DNA of 33,328 nucleotides from Alphaproteobacteria bacterium (GCA_027045875.1 JALUAG010000103.1:1-33328); one strand, 5' to 3'. Counted from the first letter of the stretch, positions 7,418-14,679 are shown. The notes: a model not told the origin generated them from the sequence alone. Program-made: numbers and translations.

Positions 7418-7554
7418 TAAGTAACGACAGACTGGCCGCACGCTACGTCCTCGAAGCGAACAAGTACATCGAGTTCCTGCTGGTGCTGTGCATCATGGCC
7501 CTTGGAGGCTGGGCGACAGCGCTCATCCTCATCGCTGTGTTGTTGTGGCAGTGA
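7414..7554 (+). CDS. 46-residue one-helix membrane protein
   Basis: The protein has about 19 polar residues followed by one long hydrophobic helix (FLLVLCIMALGGWATALILI) that runs to the C terminus. Its start overlaps the stop of the preceding one-helix protein, and a 12-base gap separates it from gemA. It is a candidate holin subunit on grounds of size and position only. Confidence 0.55.
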   Translation: MISNDRLAARYVLEANKYIEFLLVLCIMALGGWATALILIAVLLWQ

Positions 7555-7566
7555 GGCATAGCTGAG

Positions 7567-7977
7567 ATGCCGCGCGCCGCAGCACGCAACTATGACCGGC
7601 GACGGCTTCTCGCCGCCGTGCACGCGGGCCGGCGCGCCCTCGACCTGGACGATGCGACGTACCGTGCGCTGCTGCAGCGGGTGACGGGGCGACGGAGCGC
7701 CGCCGGGCTCGTTCCCCGCGAGCTGCAGGCGGTGATCGAGGAGATGCGGCGACTGGGCTTCGCGCGCGCCGACTGGCGCCGGCTGGAGGAACCGCATCAG
7801 CGCAAGATCCTTGCGATGTGGCGGCGGATGCACGATGCCGGCCTCGTGCGGGAGCGGAACCCGGACCGGTTCGTGCGCAGGATGGCCGGTGTCGAGCGGC
7901 TGGAATGGCTGCGTGCCGAGGATGCGGCGCCGGTGATCGAGGCGCTGAAGGAGTGGTCGGAGCGCGGGCATGGCTGA
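7567..7977 (+). CDS. gemA: GemA-type regulator (Mu gp16, DUF1018)
   Basis: The 136-residue protein shows the gp16/GemA pattern: YDRRRLLAAVHAGRRAL near the start, LDDATYRALLQRVTG, then ELQAVIEEMRRLGF, and HQRKILAMWRRMHDAG in the C-terminal half. In Mu, GemA affects host gene expression and DNA supercoiling, and its gene lies immediately before mor, as it does here. It follows the two small membrane protein genes after a 12-base gap, and its 3' end overlaps mor by eight bases. Confidence 0.88.
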   Translation: MPRAAARNYDRRRLLAAVHAGRRALDLDDATYRALLQRVTGRRSAAGLVPRELQAVIEEMRRLGFARADWRRLEEPHQRKILAMWRRMHDAGLVRERNPDRFVRRMAGVERLEWLRAEDAAPVIEALKEWSERGHG

Positions 7978-8305
7978 CTTCGACCTCCTGGGCGACGTCG
8001 AGGAAGCGTTCGGGCCGGCGGCTGCCGCGAGGCTGGCCGCTCGTCTCGGCGGTCAGCGCATCTGGGTGCCGACGACCGCCGAAGGGCGCGCCCGACTCGC
8101 CGATCTGCTGATCGAGCGCTATGCGGGCATCGACGTCTACGTGCCGATGGCCATCAAGGAAACGCGCGCCCGGCGGGAAAGATGCATCGCCGAGATGGCG
8201 GCGCGCGGTCTCGGCACGCGCGAGATCGCGGCCCGGATCGGCTGCACGAGACGCACCGTCCAGCGGATCCTGGCGCGGGCGACCAAGGTCGCCTCGGGAG
8301 AATGA
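7970..8305 (+). CDS. mor: Mor-family middle transcription activator
   Basis: The 111-residue protein has the Mor/C family hallmark of a GG strand element followed by an aromatic-V-P turn (LGGQRIWVPTTAEGR, compared with GGGQVYIP of Mu Mor). A C-terminal helix-turn-helix follows (GLGTREIAARIGCTRRTVQRIL). The N terminus (FDLLGDVEEAFG) resembles the Mor dimerisation region. Family role: it activates the middle promoter in the absence of an intact -35 element. The gemA-mor order is that of Mu. No separate C homologue is seen downstream, so this protein may drive the late genes directly. Confidence 0.82.
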   Translation: MADFDLLGDVEEAFGPAAAARLAARLGGQRIWVPTTAEGRARLADLLIERYAGIDVYVPMAIKETRARRERCIAEMAARGLGTREIAARIGCTRRTVQRILARATKVASGE

Positions 8306-8350
8306 CGGCGCGGCACTAGCATCCGGTCGGCAACTTCCGGAGCTGGTGCC
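8306..8350 (+). promoter_or_regulatory. possible Mor-dependent promoter region
   Basis: This 45-base gap directly follows the Mor-type gene at the point where the middle promoter sits in Mu. It contains an inverted repeat TCCGG (8322-8326) and CCGGA (8337-8341) with ten bases between, and a weak -10-like TAGCAT at 8317-8322. The activator-binding role is an inference from position; the dyad is short. Confidence 0.25.
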
Positions 8351-8554
8351 ATGTTCTATTCCGGTGGCTTCCTGGCCGGCTACAAGACCTATCTGGTCTC
8401 GGCGCTGATCGTCCTGCAGGCGCTGGTGCGCTGGGCGGCCGAGGGGCAGATCACCTTCACCGAGTTCCTGGACGTCCTCTTCAGCACCGAGGTGCTGACC
8501 GGTCTGGGCCTCGCGGCCCTGCGCGCCGGCATCCGAAAGGGAACCGGCGCATGA
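8351..8554 (+). CDS. small membrane protein, holin-like
   Basis: The 67-residue protein has one clear hydrophobic helix (TYLVSALIVLQALVRWA) and a second, weaker C-terminal one (VLTGLGLAALRAGI). The pattern GYKTYLVSA with a terminal LGLAALRAGI is seen in small phage proteins annotated as holins or as unknown. It heads a run of small genes up to the terminase and begins after the only noncoding gap in this part. Confidence 0.6.
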   Translation: MFYSGGFLAGYKTYLVSALIVLQALVRWAAEGQITFTEFLDVLFSTEVLTGLGLAALRAGIRKGTGA

Positions 8555-8865
8555 CCGGCTGGCGAGCTGCCGTCGCCGCGATCACGCTCTCGGCCTGCGC
8601 CCGGCTGCCGACCGGTGATCCCGCGCCGATCGCGCCCGAGATGCAACTCGTCACGATCTGCTCGTCCATTGCCGTCGCCGAGGCCGAGCTCGCGCGAGCG
8701 ATCCGGGACGGCAGGCTCGACGAGGAGGAGATCGCCCGCGTGGCGGCCCTGAAGCCGGTGGCGGACGCCGCCTGTCTCGACGGCGAGACCGACCCCGTCG
8801 TGCTGCTCGGTCGGGCCCGCGACGCCCTCGCCGGCCTCGAGCGTATCGGGAGAAGCGCGCGATGA
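8551..8865 (+). CDS. small phage lipoprotein (possible outer-membrane spanin-type component)
   Basis: The 104-residue protein starts with a short signal sequence ending in a lipobox LSAC, with C16 as the expected lipidated residue. The mature part is helical and acidic. An Rz1-like spanin is one possibility because small membrane proteins surround it, but the mature chain is longer and less proline-rich than most Rz1 proteins. Superinfection exclusion is another possibility. Its ATG overlaps the previous stop. Confidence 0.6.
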   Translation: MTGWRAAVAAITLSACARLPTGDPAPIAPEMQLVTICSSIAVAEAELARAIRDGRLDEEEIARVAALKPVADAACLDGETDPVVLLGRARDALAGLERIGRSAR

Positions 8866-9068
8866 ACGTCGACCTCGTTATCCGCATCATCGACATCGCC
8901 AGCGCGCTGATGAGCATCGCCCCTCTGCTGGCGGCCGAGTTCCGGGATCTTCCCGAGGACGAGCGTCGCCGACGGCTCGAGGAATCGCTCCGCCGCATGC
9001 GGGACGTCTACGAGCGGGCGTCGGACGAGCTCGAGGCGGCGATCGCCGCGGCCGGGAGCCCGGAGTGA
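8862..9068 (+). CDS. hypothetical protein with hydrophobic N terminus
   Basis: The 68-residue protein has a moderately hydrophobic N-terminal helix (LVIRIIDIASALMSIAPLLAA) and a charged helical second half (DERRRRLEESLRRMRDVYERA). This could be a membrane-anchored coiled coil of the Rz type, but no family is recognised. It is coupled to the lipoprotein gene before and the DUF2730-type gene after. Confidence 0.6.
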   Translation: MNVDLVIRIIDIASALMSIAPLLAAEFRDLPEDERRRRLEESLRRMRDVYERASDELEAAIAAAGSPE

Positions 9069-9379
9069 CCTATCTCGCCGATTACGGCGCCGTCCTGTCG
9101 TTGCTCGTATCGACGCTCGTCGCCTGGGTGGCCTGGTCGATCAAGCGGGTGGCCGAAGCCGGCCAGACGCGCCTCGAAATCCGGATCGAGCGCATCGAGA
9201 ACGCGCTCGCTCATGTCGCCAAGCCGGGCGAGGTGGCGGCGCTGCGGGAATCGCTCGCCGAGCTGCACGGGGACATCCGGGCGCTCGGGGCCCAGATCGA
9301 GGCGCTGCGCCAGACCACGACCTCGCTCGGCGCCGCCGCCGAGCGGATCAACGACTATCTGCTGCACCGGGGACGATGA
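9065..9379 (+). CDS. DUF2730-type membrane-anchored coiled-coil protein
   Basis: This 104-residue protein begins at a GTG overlapping the preceding stop. It has an N-terminal membrane helix (GAVLSLLVSTLVAWVAWSI) followed by an extended coiled coil (RLEIRIERIENALAHVAK, then LRESLAELHGDIRALGAQIEALR) and a terminal NDYLLHRGR. This is the layout of the DUF2730 family found next to gp26/gp27 in Mu-like phages. Its function is not established. The gene just before the gp26-like gene is the usual place. Confidence 0.75.
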   Translation: MTYLADYGAVLSLLVSTLVAWVAWSIKRVAEAGQTRLEIRIERIENALAHVAKPGEVAALRESLAELHGDIRALGAQIEALRQTTTSLGAAAERINDYLLHRGR

Positions 9380-9672
9380 GCTACAGCGATTTCCTCGCCC
9401 AAGACCGGAGGCTGCGCATCCTGCAGCTGCTCGCACGCTCGCCCGGCTACGCCTCCAACGCGGTGCTGATCGGTACGGCACTGGAGGCGGTCGGACACAG
9501 CGTCAGCAGCGATACCGTCGTCTCGGATCTGGCATGGCTCGAGGAGCAGGGGCTCGTGCGCCGACGTGCCAACGCCGACGTGGTGGTGGCATCGATCACG
9601 CCCCGCGGGGCCGACGTGGCGCAGGGCAAGGCGGAGCTGCCCGGGGTCCGACGTCCGCGGCCGGGCGAGTAG
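9376..9672 (+). CDS. gp26-like winged-helix protein (VpaChn25_0724 type)
   Basis: The 98-residue protein contains a winged helix: DRRLRILQLLARSPGYASN, then the recognition segment SVSSDTVVSDLAWLEEQGLV and a wing VVVASITPRGADVA. It is the small protein that sits between DUF2730 and the small-terminase-like DUF3486 protein in Mu-like phages, corresponding to Mu gp26. The exact role in head assembly or packaging is not known. The ATG overlaps the previous stop. Confidence 0.78.
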   Translation: MSYSDFLAQDRRLRILQLLARSPGYASNAVLIGTALEAVGHSVSSDTVVSDLAWLEEQGLVRRRANADVVVASITPRGADVAQGKAELPGVRRPRPGE

Positions 9673-9673
9673 C

Positions 9674-10210
9674 ATGGGACGGAAGAGCTCGGTGGCCAGG
9701 CTGCCGCGCGAGGTGCGCGAAGAGCTGCACCGGATCCTGCGGGAGGGCGCGTACACGATCGACGAGATCGTGGCGCATCTGCGGCAGCTGGGTGCCGACG
9801 TCTCGCGCTCCGCGGTGCATCGCTACCGCCAGCGGTTCGATGCCGTCGCCGAGAAGATGCGGCAGGCCCAGGAGATCGCGGCGGTCTGGGTACGTCAGCT
9901 CGGCGAGGCGCCGGAGGGCGATGTCGGCCAGCTCTGCGCCCAGCTCCTCAAGACGATCTCGGCGCACACGCTCATGCAGATGCAGCTCGACGAGACCGAG
10001 GAAGGCGCGGATGCGAAGGAGATCATGATGCTCGCTCGCGCCATCAAGGATCTCGAGCAGAGCACCAAGCTCGCCATGGAGCGCGAGATGCGGGCGCGCG
10101 AGGCGGCCCGACGCGAAGCCGCCAAGGCGGTGGAGAAGGTCGCCCGGGAAGAGGGGCTGCAGTCGGAGACGATCGATGCCTTCCGGCGCGCGATCCTCGG
10201 CGTCGCCTGA
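9674..10210 (+). CDS. small terminase-like protein (Mu gp27, DUF3486)
   Basis: The 178-residue protein starts with the DUF3486 pattern (GRKSSVARLPREVREELHRI) and a helix-turn-helix (YTIDEIVAHLRQLGADVS, then SAVHRYRQRFD). It ends in long helices (AREAARREAAKAVEKVAREEGL). Its place directly before the large terminase supports a DNA-recognition role in headful packaging. The end overlaps the start of the large terminase gene by 35 bases. Confidence 0.85.
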   Translation: MGRKSSVARLPREVREELHRILREGAYTIDEIVAHLRQLGADVSRSAVHRYRQRFDAVAEKMRQAQEIAAVWVRQLGEAPEGDVGQLCAQLLKTISAHTLMQMQLDETEEGADAKEIMMLARAIKDLEQSTKLAMEREMRAREAARREAAKAVEKVAREEGLQSETIDAFRRAILGVA

Positions 10211-11774
10211 GGCTCCCCCTGTCCTGCTGCCCTATCAGCAGCGGCTTCTCGCCTGCCGCGACAATGTCGTCGTCTACGAGAAGAGCCGCCGCATCGGCGT
10301 CTCCTGGACGGCGGCCTGCGCCGCGGTGACCACCTCGGCCGCCTCGCGGGACGCTTCGGGCACCGATACCCTGTACATCGGCTACAACCTGGAGATGGCG
10401 CGGGAGTTCATCGACGACTGCGCCTTCTGGGCGCGCCATCTCGCCGCGTTCGCGGGACAGGTGCCGAAAGTCGAGGAGTTCGTCTTCCGGGAGGACGACC
10501 CCGACGGCGAGCGGGCCATCCAGGCCTTCCGGATCCGCTTCGCCAGCGGCTTCGAGATCGTGGCGCTGTCGAGCCGGCCGCGAAGCCTCCGCGGCAAGCA
10601 GGGCTTCGTCGTGATCGACGAGGCGGCCTTCCACGAGGACCTGCCGGGGCTGCTGAAGGCGGCGATGGCGATGCTCATCTGGGGCGGCCGCGTCTGGGTG
10701 ATCAGCACGCACAACGGGGCCGGCAATCCGTTCCACGACCTGGTCGAGGACGTTCGCGCGGGCCGCAGGCCCTACACGATCTTCCGCACCACCTTCCGCG
10801 AGGCGGTGGCCGAAGGGCTCTATCGCCGCATCTGCCTGCGGCTGGGCAAACGGTGGTCCGGGGAGGAAGAGCGGCGCTGGGTGGAATCCTTCTATGCCGA
10901 ATACGGCGACGATGCGGCCGAGGAGTTGGACGTCATTCCCGCCCTCGGCACCGGCCTCTGGCTGCCCAGGGCCACGATCGTCCAGTGCATGCACCGGAAA
11001 TGCGAGCTCGTCCATCTCGCCCTGCCGGACGGCTTCGTGCACGAGCCTCAAGATTACCGCCGCGGCTTCGTCGAAAGCTGGTTCGAGGCCGAGATCGCGC
11101 CCCGCATCGCCGGGCTGGATGCCGGCAAGCGGACCTTCGCCGGCGGCGACTTCGGGCGCAGCGGCCATCTCACCGTGATCAGCATCGGGCAGCCGGATGG
11201 CGGGATGCTGCCGGTCCCGCTGATGGTCGAGCTCCGGAACTGTCCCTTCAGCGAGCAGCGGTGGTTGCTGTTCGCGATCCTCGACGCGGTGCCGCGCTTC
11301 GCCGGCGGCGCGTTCGACGCCCGCGGCCTCGGCGCGCAGATCTCCGAGGAGACGATGCAGCGCTACGGGTCCGGCCGCATCCTCGAGGTCAAGGCGAGCC
11401 GCGAGTGGTACCGGACGGTGATGCCCAGGCTCAAGGCGATGTTCGAGGACCGCACGATCCTGCTGCCGGTCGACGACGACGTGGTCGCCGACCTCCGGGC
11501 GATCCGCGTCGACAAGGGCGTCGCGGTCATCCCGGAGACGCAGTACCGCTCCCTTCGCGGCGGCTTCCGCCATGCCGATGCCGCCGCATCGTTGGCGCTG
11601 CTCGTGCACGCGGTCGAGGAAGCACGGGGCCCGATCGAGTTCCGTTCCTCGGGCATCCGGCGTGCCGGCGCGACGGCATTCGACGAGGGCGCGACCTTCG
11701 AGCTCGACGGCATGGGCAGGGCGCGCCGGTCGCGCGGCCTGTCGCTGGCCGAACTGCGGGAGTACGGACTATGA
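10176..11774 (+). CDS. terminase large subunit (Mu gp28-like)
   Basis: The 532-residue protein is the packaging motor and headful nuclease. The N-terminal ATPase has the adenine-binding stretch LLPYQQRLLA, the divergent Walker A region EKSRRIGVSWTAA and the Walker B motif FVVIDEAAFHEDL, with a coupling-type ISTHNGAGNPF. The C-terminal RNase H-like nuclease shows FAGGDFGRSGHLTVI and GGAFDARGLGAQIS, which supply acidic residues. The ATG at 10176 lies within the gp27-like gene; no ATG, GTG or TTG occurs in frame before the conserved LLPYQQ, so this start is preferred. The stop overlaps the portal ATG. Confidence 0.93.
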   Translation: MPSGARSSASPEAPPVLLPYQQRLLACRDNVVVYEKSRRIGVSWTAACAAVTTSAASRDASGTDTLYIGYNLEMAREFIDDCAFWARHLAAFAGQVPKVEEFVFREDDPDGERAIQAFRIRFASGFEIVALSSRPRSLRGKQGFVVIDEAAFHEDLPGLLKAAMAMLIWGGRVWVISTHNGAGNPFHDLVEDVRAGRRPYTIFRTTFREAVAEGLYRRICLRLGKRWSGEEERRWVESFYAEYGDDAAEELDVIPALGTGLWLPRATIVQCMHRKCELVHLALPDGFVHEPQDYRRGFVESWFEAEIAPRIAGLDAGKRTFAGGDFGRSGHLTVISIGQPDGGMLPVPLMVELRNCPFSEQRWLLFAILDAVPRFAGGAFDARGLGAQISEETMQRYGSGRILEVKASREWYRTVMPRLKAMFEDRTILLPVDDDVVADLRAIRVDKGVAVIPETQYRSLRGGFRHADAAASLALLVHAVEEARGPIEFRSSGIRRAGATAFDEGATFELDGMGRARRSRGLSLAELREYGL

Positions 11775-13219
11775 GGCCTGTCTTCCGGGAGGTGGCGCCG
11801 CCCGAGGCCTATGCGCCCGTGCGCGGCTTTCTCGAGCCCCTGCGTCAGCCCCAGGACAGGATCATCGCCGCCCGGGGCTACGATTTCACCGCCTACGAGG
11901 AGATCCTGCGCGACGACCAGGTGCGGGCGACGTTCCAGCAGCGGCGGCTGGCGGTGGTCTCCCGCGAGCTCGTCGTCGAGGCCGGCGGCAATCGCGCGAT
12001 CGACCGGCAGGCGGCGGATTTCCTGCGGGAGCAGATCGAGGCCCTGCCGTTCGACGACATCACGGACAAGATGCTCTACGGCACCTTCTTCGGCTGGTCG
12101 GTGGCCGAGCTCCTGTGGTCGCGCCAGGGCCGGTGGATCGGCATCGATGCCGTCAAGGTCCGGAAGCGGCAGTATTTCCGCATCGACCTGGATGGCAGGC
12201 TGCGGCTGGTGACGGCCGCCAGCCCGCAGGGCCAGCTGCTGCCGGAGCGCAAGTTCTGGTGGTTCCAGATCGGCGGCGATACCGACGACGATCCCTACGG
12301 CCTCGGCCTCGCGCCGCATCTCTACTGGCCCGTCTGGTTCAAGCGGAACGGGCTCAAGTTCTGGCTCATCTTTCTGGAGAAGTTCGGCGCGCCCACGGCG
12401 GTCGGGAAATACCCGAAATCCGCCAACGACGACGAAAAGACCAGGCTGCGCGAGGCGCTGCAGGCGATCCAGACGGAGGCGACGATCGAGGTGCCGGAAG
12501 GGTTCGAGGTGAGGCTGCTCGAGGCGGTGCGCGGCGGCAACGCGACCTACCGCGAGTTCATCGCGGCGATGGACGCGGCGATCTCGAAGGTCGTGCTGAG
12601 CCAGACCATGACCACCGACCCCGGCTCCTCGCGGGCGCAGGCCGAGGTGCACATGGACGTGCGCCAGGAGGTGGTGAAAGCCGATTCGGACCTGATCTGC
12701 GGCAGCTTCAACGGCCAGGTGGCGAAATGGCTCACCGAGTGGAACTTCCCCGGCGCACGCACACCGAAGATCTGGCGGCGGGTCGAGGACGATCCGGACC
12801 TCGAGGCGATCGCGCGGCGCGACCGCATCATCCTGGAGCTCGGCTACCGACCCACCGAAACCTACATCCGCGAGACCTACGGCGAGGGCTACGAGCCCGT
12901 TTCGCCGGCGACGCAGCAGCAGCCTCCCGCGCTTTCCGAAGGGCATGCCTGTCCGCATTGCGGCGCGCTCGCCGAAGCGCCCTCCCGGGACGCGCTCGAC
13001 GGCCTCGCCGACGACGCGCTCGACGGCTGGGAGCCGCTGATCGCGCCGCAGATGGAAGCGATCCTCCGTTTCATGGAAGACGCGAGCAGCCTCGACGAGC
13101 TGCGGGCACGGCTCGGCGAAGTGCTGCCCGCGCTCGAGAACCGGGCCGTCGTGGAGCGGCTGTTCCGGGCCCGCCTGGCCGCGCGGCTGGCCGGCGAGAC
13201 GGGGGCGGAGATCCGCTGA
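11771..13219 (+). CDS. portal protein (Mu gp29, DUF935)
   Basis: The 482-residue protein forms the dodecameric portal at the head vertex. Recognised DUF935 segments include the opening around LRQPQDRIIAARGYDF, DDQVRATFQQRRLAVVSRE, the motif MLYGTFFGWSVAELLW, FEKFG-like FLEKFGAPTAVGKYP, and QTMTTDPGSSRAQAEVH. Length agrees with Mu gp29 (about 512). The C-terminal 90 residues hold a CPHCG pair of cysteines. The start overlaps the terminase stop, and the minor head gene begins at the very next base after its stop. Confidence 0.93.
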   Translation: MRPVFREVAPPEAYAPVRGFLEPLRQPQDRIIAARGYDFTAYEEILRDDQVRATFQQRRLAVVSRELVVEAGGNRAIDRQAADFLREQIEALPFDDITDKMLYGTFFGWSVAELLWSRQGRWIGIDAVKVRKRQYFRIDLDGRLRLVTAASPQGQLLPERKFWWFQIGGDTDDDPYGLGLAPHLYWPVWFKRNGLKFWLIFLEKFGAPTAVGKYPKSANDDEKTRLREALQAIQTEATIEVPEGFEVRLLEAVRGGNATYREFIAAMDAAISKVVLSQTMTTDPGSSRAQAEVHMDVRQEVVKADSDLICGSFNGQVAKWLTEWNFPGARTPKIWRRVEDDPDLEAIARRDRIILELGYRPTETYIRETYGEGYEPVSPATQQQPPALSEGHACPHCGALAEAPSRDALDGLADDALDGWEPLIAPQMEAILRFMEDASSLDELRARLGEVLPALENRAVVERLFRARLAARLAGETGAEIR

Positions 13220-14395
13220 ATGGCGATCCGGCTGCGGGCGCTGCCGGCGGCGGAGGCCGTCGCTTTCTTCCGCCGGAAGTTCCCGCTGCGGAGCTTCGAC
13301 TTCCGCGACGTCGAGGCGGAGGAGCACGCCGTCGCCTTCACCATGGCCAAGGCGATGCAGCTCGACGTGCTGCGCACCGTGCAGGAGGAGCTCGACCGCC
13401 AACTCCGCGAGGGACCGGATCTGCGCGCCTTCCGCGCGAATCTGGAACCGCGATTGCGCGCGCTGGGCTGGTGGGGGCGCCGGAAACGCGTCGATCCGCT
13501 CACCGGCGAGGAGCGCACGGTGACGCTGGGCACGCCGCGCCGCCTGGAGACCATCTTCCGGACCAACGTCCGCACGGCGTACGCGGCCGGGTCCTGGGAA
13601 CGCCAGAGGCGCCTGGCCGAACGCGCGCCCTGGCTGCTCTACGACGCCGTGCTCGACAGCCGCACGCGGCCGAAGCACCGGGAGTGGGACGGCACCGTGC
13701 TGCGCTGGGACGATCCCTGGTGGGGCACGCATTATCCGCCGAACGGATGGAACTGCCGCTGCTCGGTGATCCAGCTCGACGACGCCGATCTGCGCGAGCG
13801 GGGCCTGTCGCCCGGCGTGGCGCCGCACGAGACCGCGCGGCGGTGGGTGAACCCGCGAACCGGACGGGTGCGGGACGTGCCGGAAGGTGTCGACCCCGCC
13901 TGGGCGTATCACGTCGGCCGCGCCGCCGAGCGCCAGCCGCTCGAGGTGCTCGGCGACCGGGTCGAGCGGCTGCCGGAAGCGCTCGCCAGGATGGCCGTCG
14001 AGGACATCCTGCGGTCACGGATCTTCGAGGATTTCAGCGCCGGCCGCTTGGCCGGCTGGCTGCCGGTGGCGGTTCTGCCGCGGGATCTCCGGGAAGCGCT
14101 CGGGGTCCGCACCAGGACGGTGCGCATGAGCCGCGAGACCTTGCAGAAGCAGCAGGCGAGCCACCCCGATCTCACACCGTCGGACTATCTTCTGGTACAG
14201 GCGCTCGTCGACGGCGGATCGGTGTGGAAGGAAGGCTCACGTCATCTTTCGGCGATCTTGGGAATCAATGGCAGGCTTTGGCATGCAGTGGTGAAGCGCA
14301 CGCGGGACCGCACCGAAGCGATCCTCGTCACTCATCATCGCGCGTCACCGAAAAACATTCGCCGCGCCGAAAGGCGCGGCAAGAAGCTTCGTTGA
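13220..14395 (+). CDS. minor head protein (Mu gp30/F family) with C-terminal nuclease-like domain
   Basis: The 391-residue protein carries the Mu F/SPP1 gp7 head morphogenesis domain at about residues 1-270: AVAFFRRKFPL at the start, ETIFRTNVRTAYAAGSWER, DSRTRPKHREWDGT, and the closing PPNGWNCRCSV. The last 90 residues (about 300-391), with MSRETLQKQQASHPDLTP, a variable core and a terminal ILVTHHRASPKNIRRAERR, resemble the barnase/EndoU/colicin-like nuclease domains (PBECR group) attached to some phage head proteins. That part might be delivered with the DNA. A perfect 8-bp hairpin GCCGCGCC-GAAA-GGCGCGGC (14361-14380) lies within the last codons. Confidence 0.88.
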   Translation: MAIRLRALPAAEAVAFFRRKFPLRSFDFRDVEAEEHAVAFTMAKAMQLDVLRTVQEELDRQLREGPDLRAFRANLEPRLRALGWWGRRKRVDPLTGEERTVTLGTPRRLETIFRTNVRTAYAAGSWERQRRLAERAPWLLYDAVLDSRTRPKHREWDGTVLRWDDPWWGTHYPPNGWNCRCSVIQLDDADLRERGLSPGVAPHETARRWVNPRTGRVRDVPEGVDPAWAYHVGRAAERQPLEVLGDRVERLPEALARMAVEDILRSRIFEDFSAGRLAGWLPVAVLPRDLREALGVRTRTVRMSRETLQKQQASHPDLTPSDYLLVQALVDGGSVWKEGSRHLSAILGINGRLWHAVVKRTRDRTEAILVTHHRASPKNIRRAERRGKKLR

Positions 14396-14397
14396 TC

Positions 14398-14469
14398 GGG
14401 CACCCGGGGGGCCGAGATACACCCCCGCGGAGCCGCAGCCCCGGCTACCCGGATCTGACTCGGGTGCCC
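14398..14469 (+). repeat. structured repeat unit 1 (three-way junction, putative RNA element)
   Basis: The unit is 72 bases. Its closing stem is GGGCACCCG (14398-14406) with CGGGTGCCC (14461-14469). Inside are a second stem GGGGG (14407-14411) with CCCCC (14422-14426) over a variable loop, and a third stem AGCCG (14431-14435) with CGGCT (14442-14446) around a CAGCCC loop. GCGG joins stems two and three, and ACCCGGATCTGACT leads back to the closing stem. It starts two bases after the gp30 stop codon. The same arrangement recurs twice. Confidence 0.75.
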
Positions 14470-14503
14470 TCCACAATATGGCCGCTGCCCGGCTTCCTGT
14501 AAA

Positions 14504-14572
14504 GGCGCCGGGGGGCCGCTCTTTCACCCCCGCGGAGCCGCAGCCCCGGCTGAGCGGATCTGACTCGGCGCC
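14504..14572 (+). repeat. structured repeat unit 2
   Basis: This copy is 69 bases. Its closing stem is GGCGCCG (14504-14510) with CGGCGCC (14566-14572): compared with units 1 and 3, an A-T pair has become G-C and one C-G pair has been lost on both sides, so pairing is kept. The inner stems GGGGG/CCCCC (14511-14515, 14527-14531) and AGCCG/CGGCT (14536-14540, 14547-14551) and the GGATCTGACT strand are conserved, while the loop of the second stem differs. A 34-base unrelated spacer separates it from unit 1. Confidence 0.75.
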
Positions 14573-14607
14573 CATGCCAATCTGACACACGTGCCTCGGC
14601 TGTTGAA

Positions 14608-14679
14608 GGGCACCCGGGGGGCCGGTGTCACCCCCGCGGAGCCGCAGCCCCGGCTAACCGTACTGTGACTCGGGTGCCC
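14608..14679 (+). repeat. structured repeat unit 3
   Basis: This copy is 72 bases and has the same closing stem as unit 1 (14608-14616 with 14671-14679). The second stem is 14617-14621 with 14631-14635 over a shorter loop; the third stem is 14640-14644 with 14651-14655 around the unchanged CAGCCC loop. The returning strand differs most from the others (AACCGTACTGTGACT). A 35-base unrelated spacer separates it from unit 2. Confidence 0.75.

Noticed and set aside
11363-13912. 849-codon open frame on the - strand across portal and minor head genes
   Set aside because: Same shadow effect; composition is biased and both overlapped + strand genes are firmly identified. Similar - strand frames at 19261-21171, 26119-28599 and 30312-33074 were dismissed for the same reason.
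14361-14380. Intrinsic terminator at the end of the minor head gene
   Set aside because: The stem is strong but lies within coding sequence and is followed by AAGAAGCTTCG, not a T run.
14398-14469. tRNA gene (72 nt with a 7-bp GGGCACC/GGTGCCC end stem)
   Set aside because: The D-like stem is too long, the middle arm has a 6-nt loop without a usable anticodon layout, and no T arm can be formed together with the closing stem.
11572-14502. 976-codon + strand frame overlapping terminase, portal and minor head genes
   Set aside because: Translation is almost entirely Arg, Ala, Gly and Pro in an off frame of three identified genes.
14398-14679. CRISPR array (three repeats, 34-35-nt spacers)
   Set aside because: Units are about 70 nt, are not identical, have compensatory stem changes and differ in length; no cas genes are nearby. 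The spacer size is coincidental.
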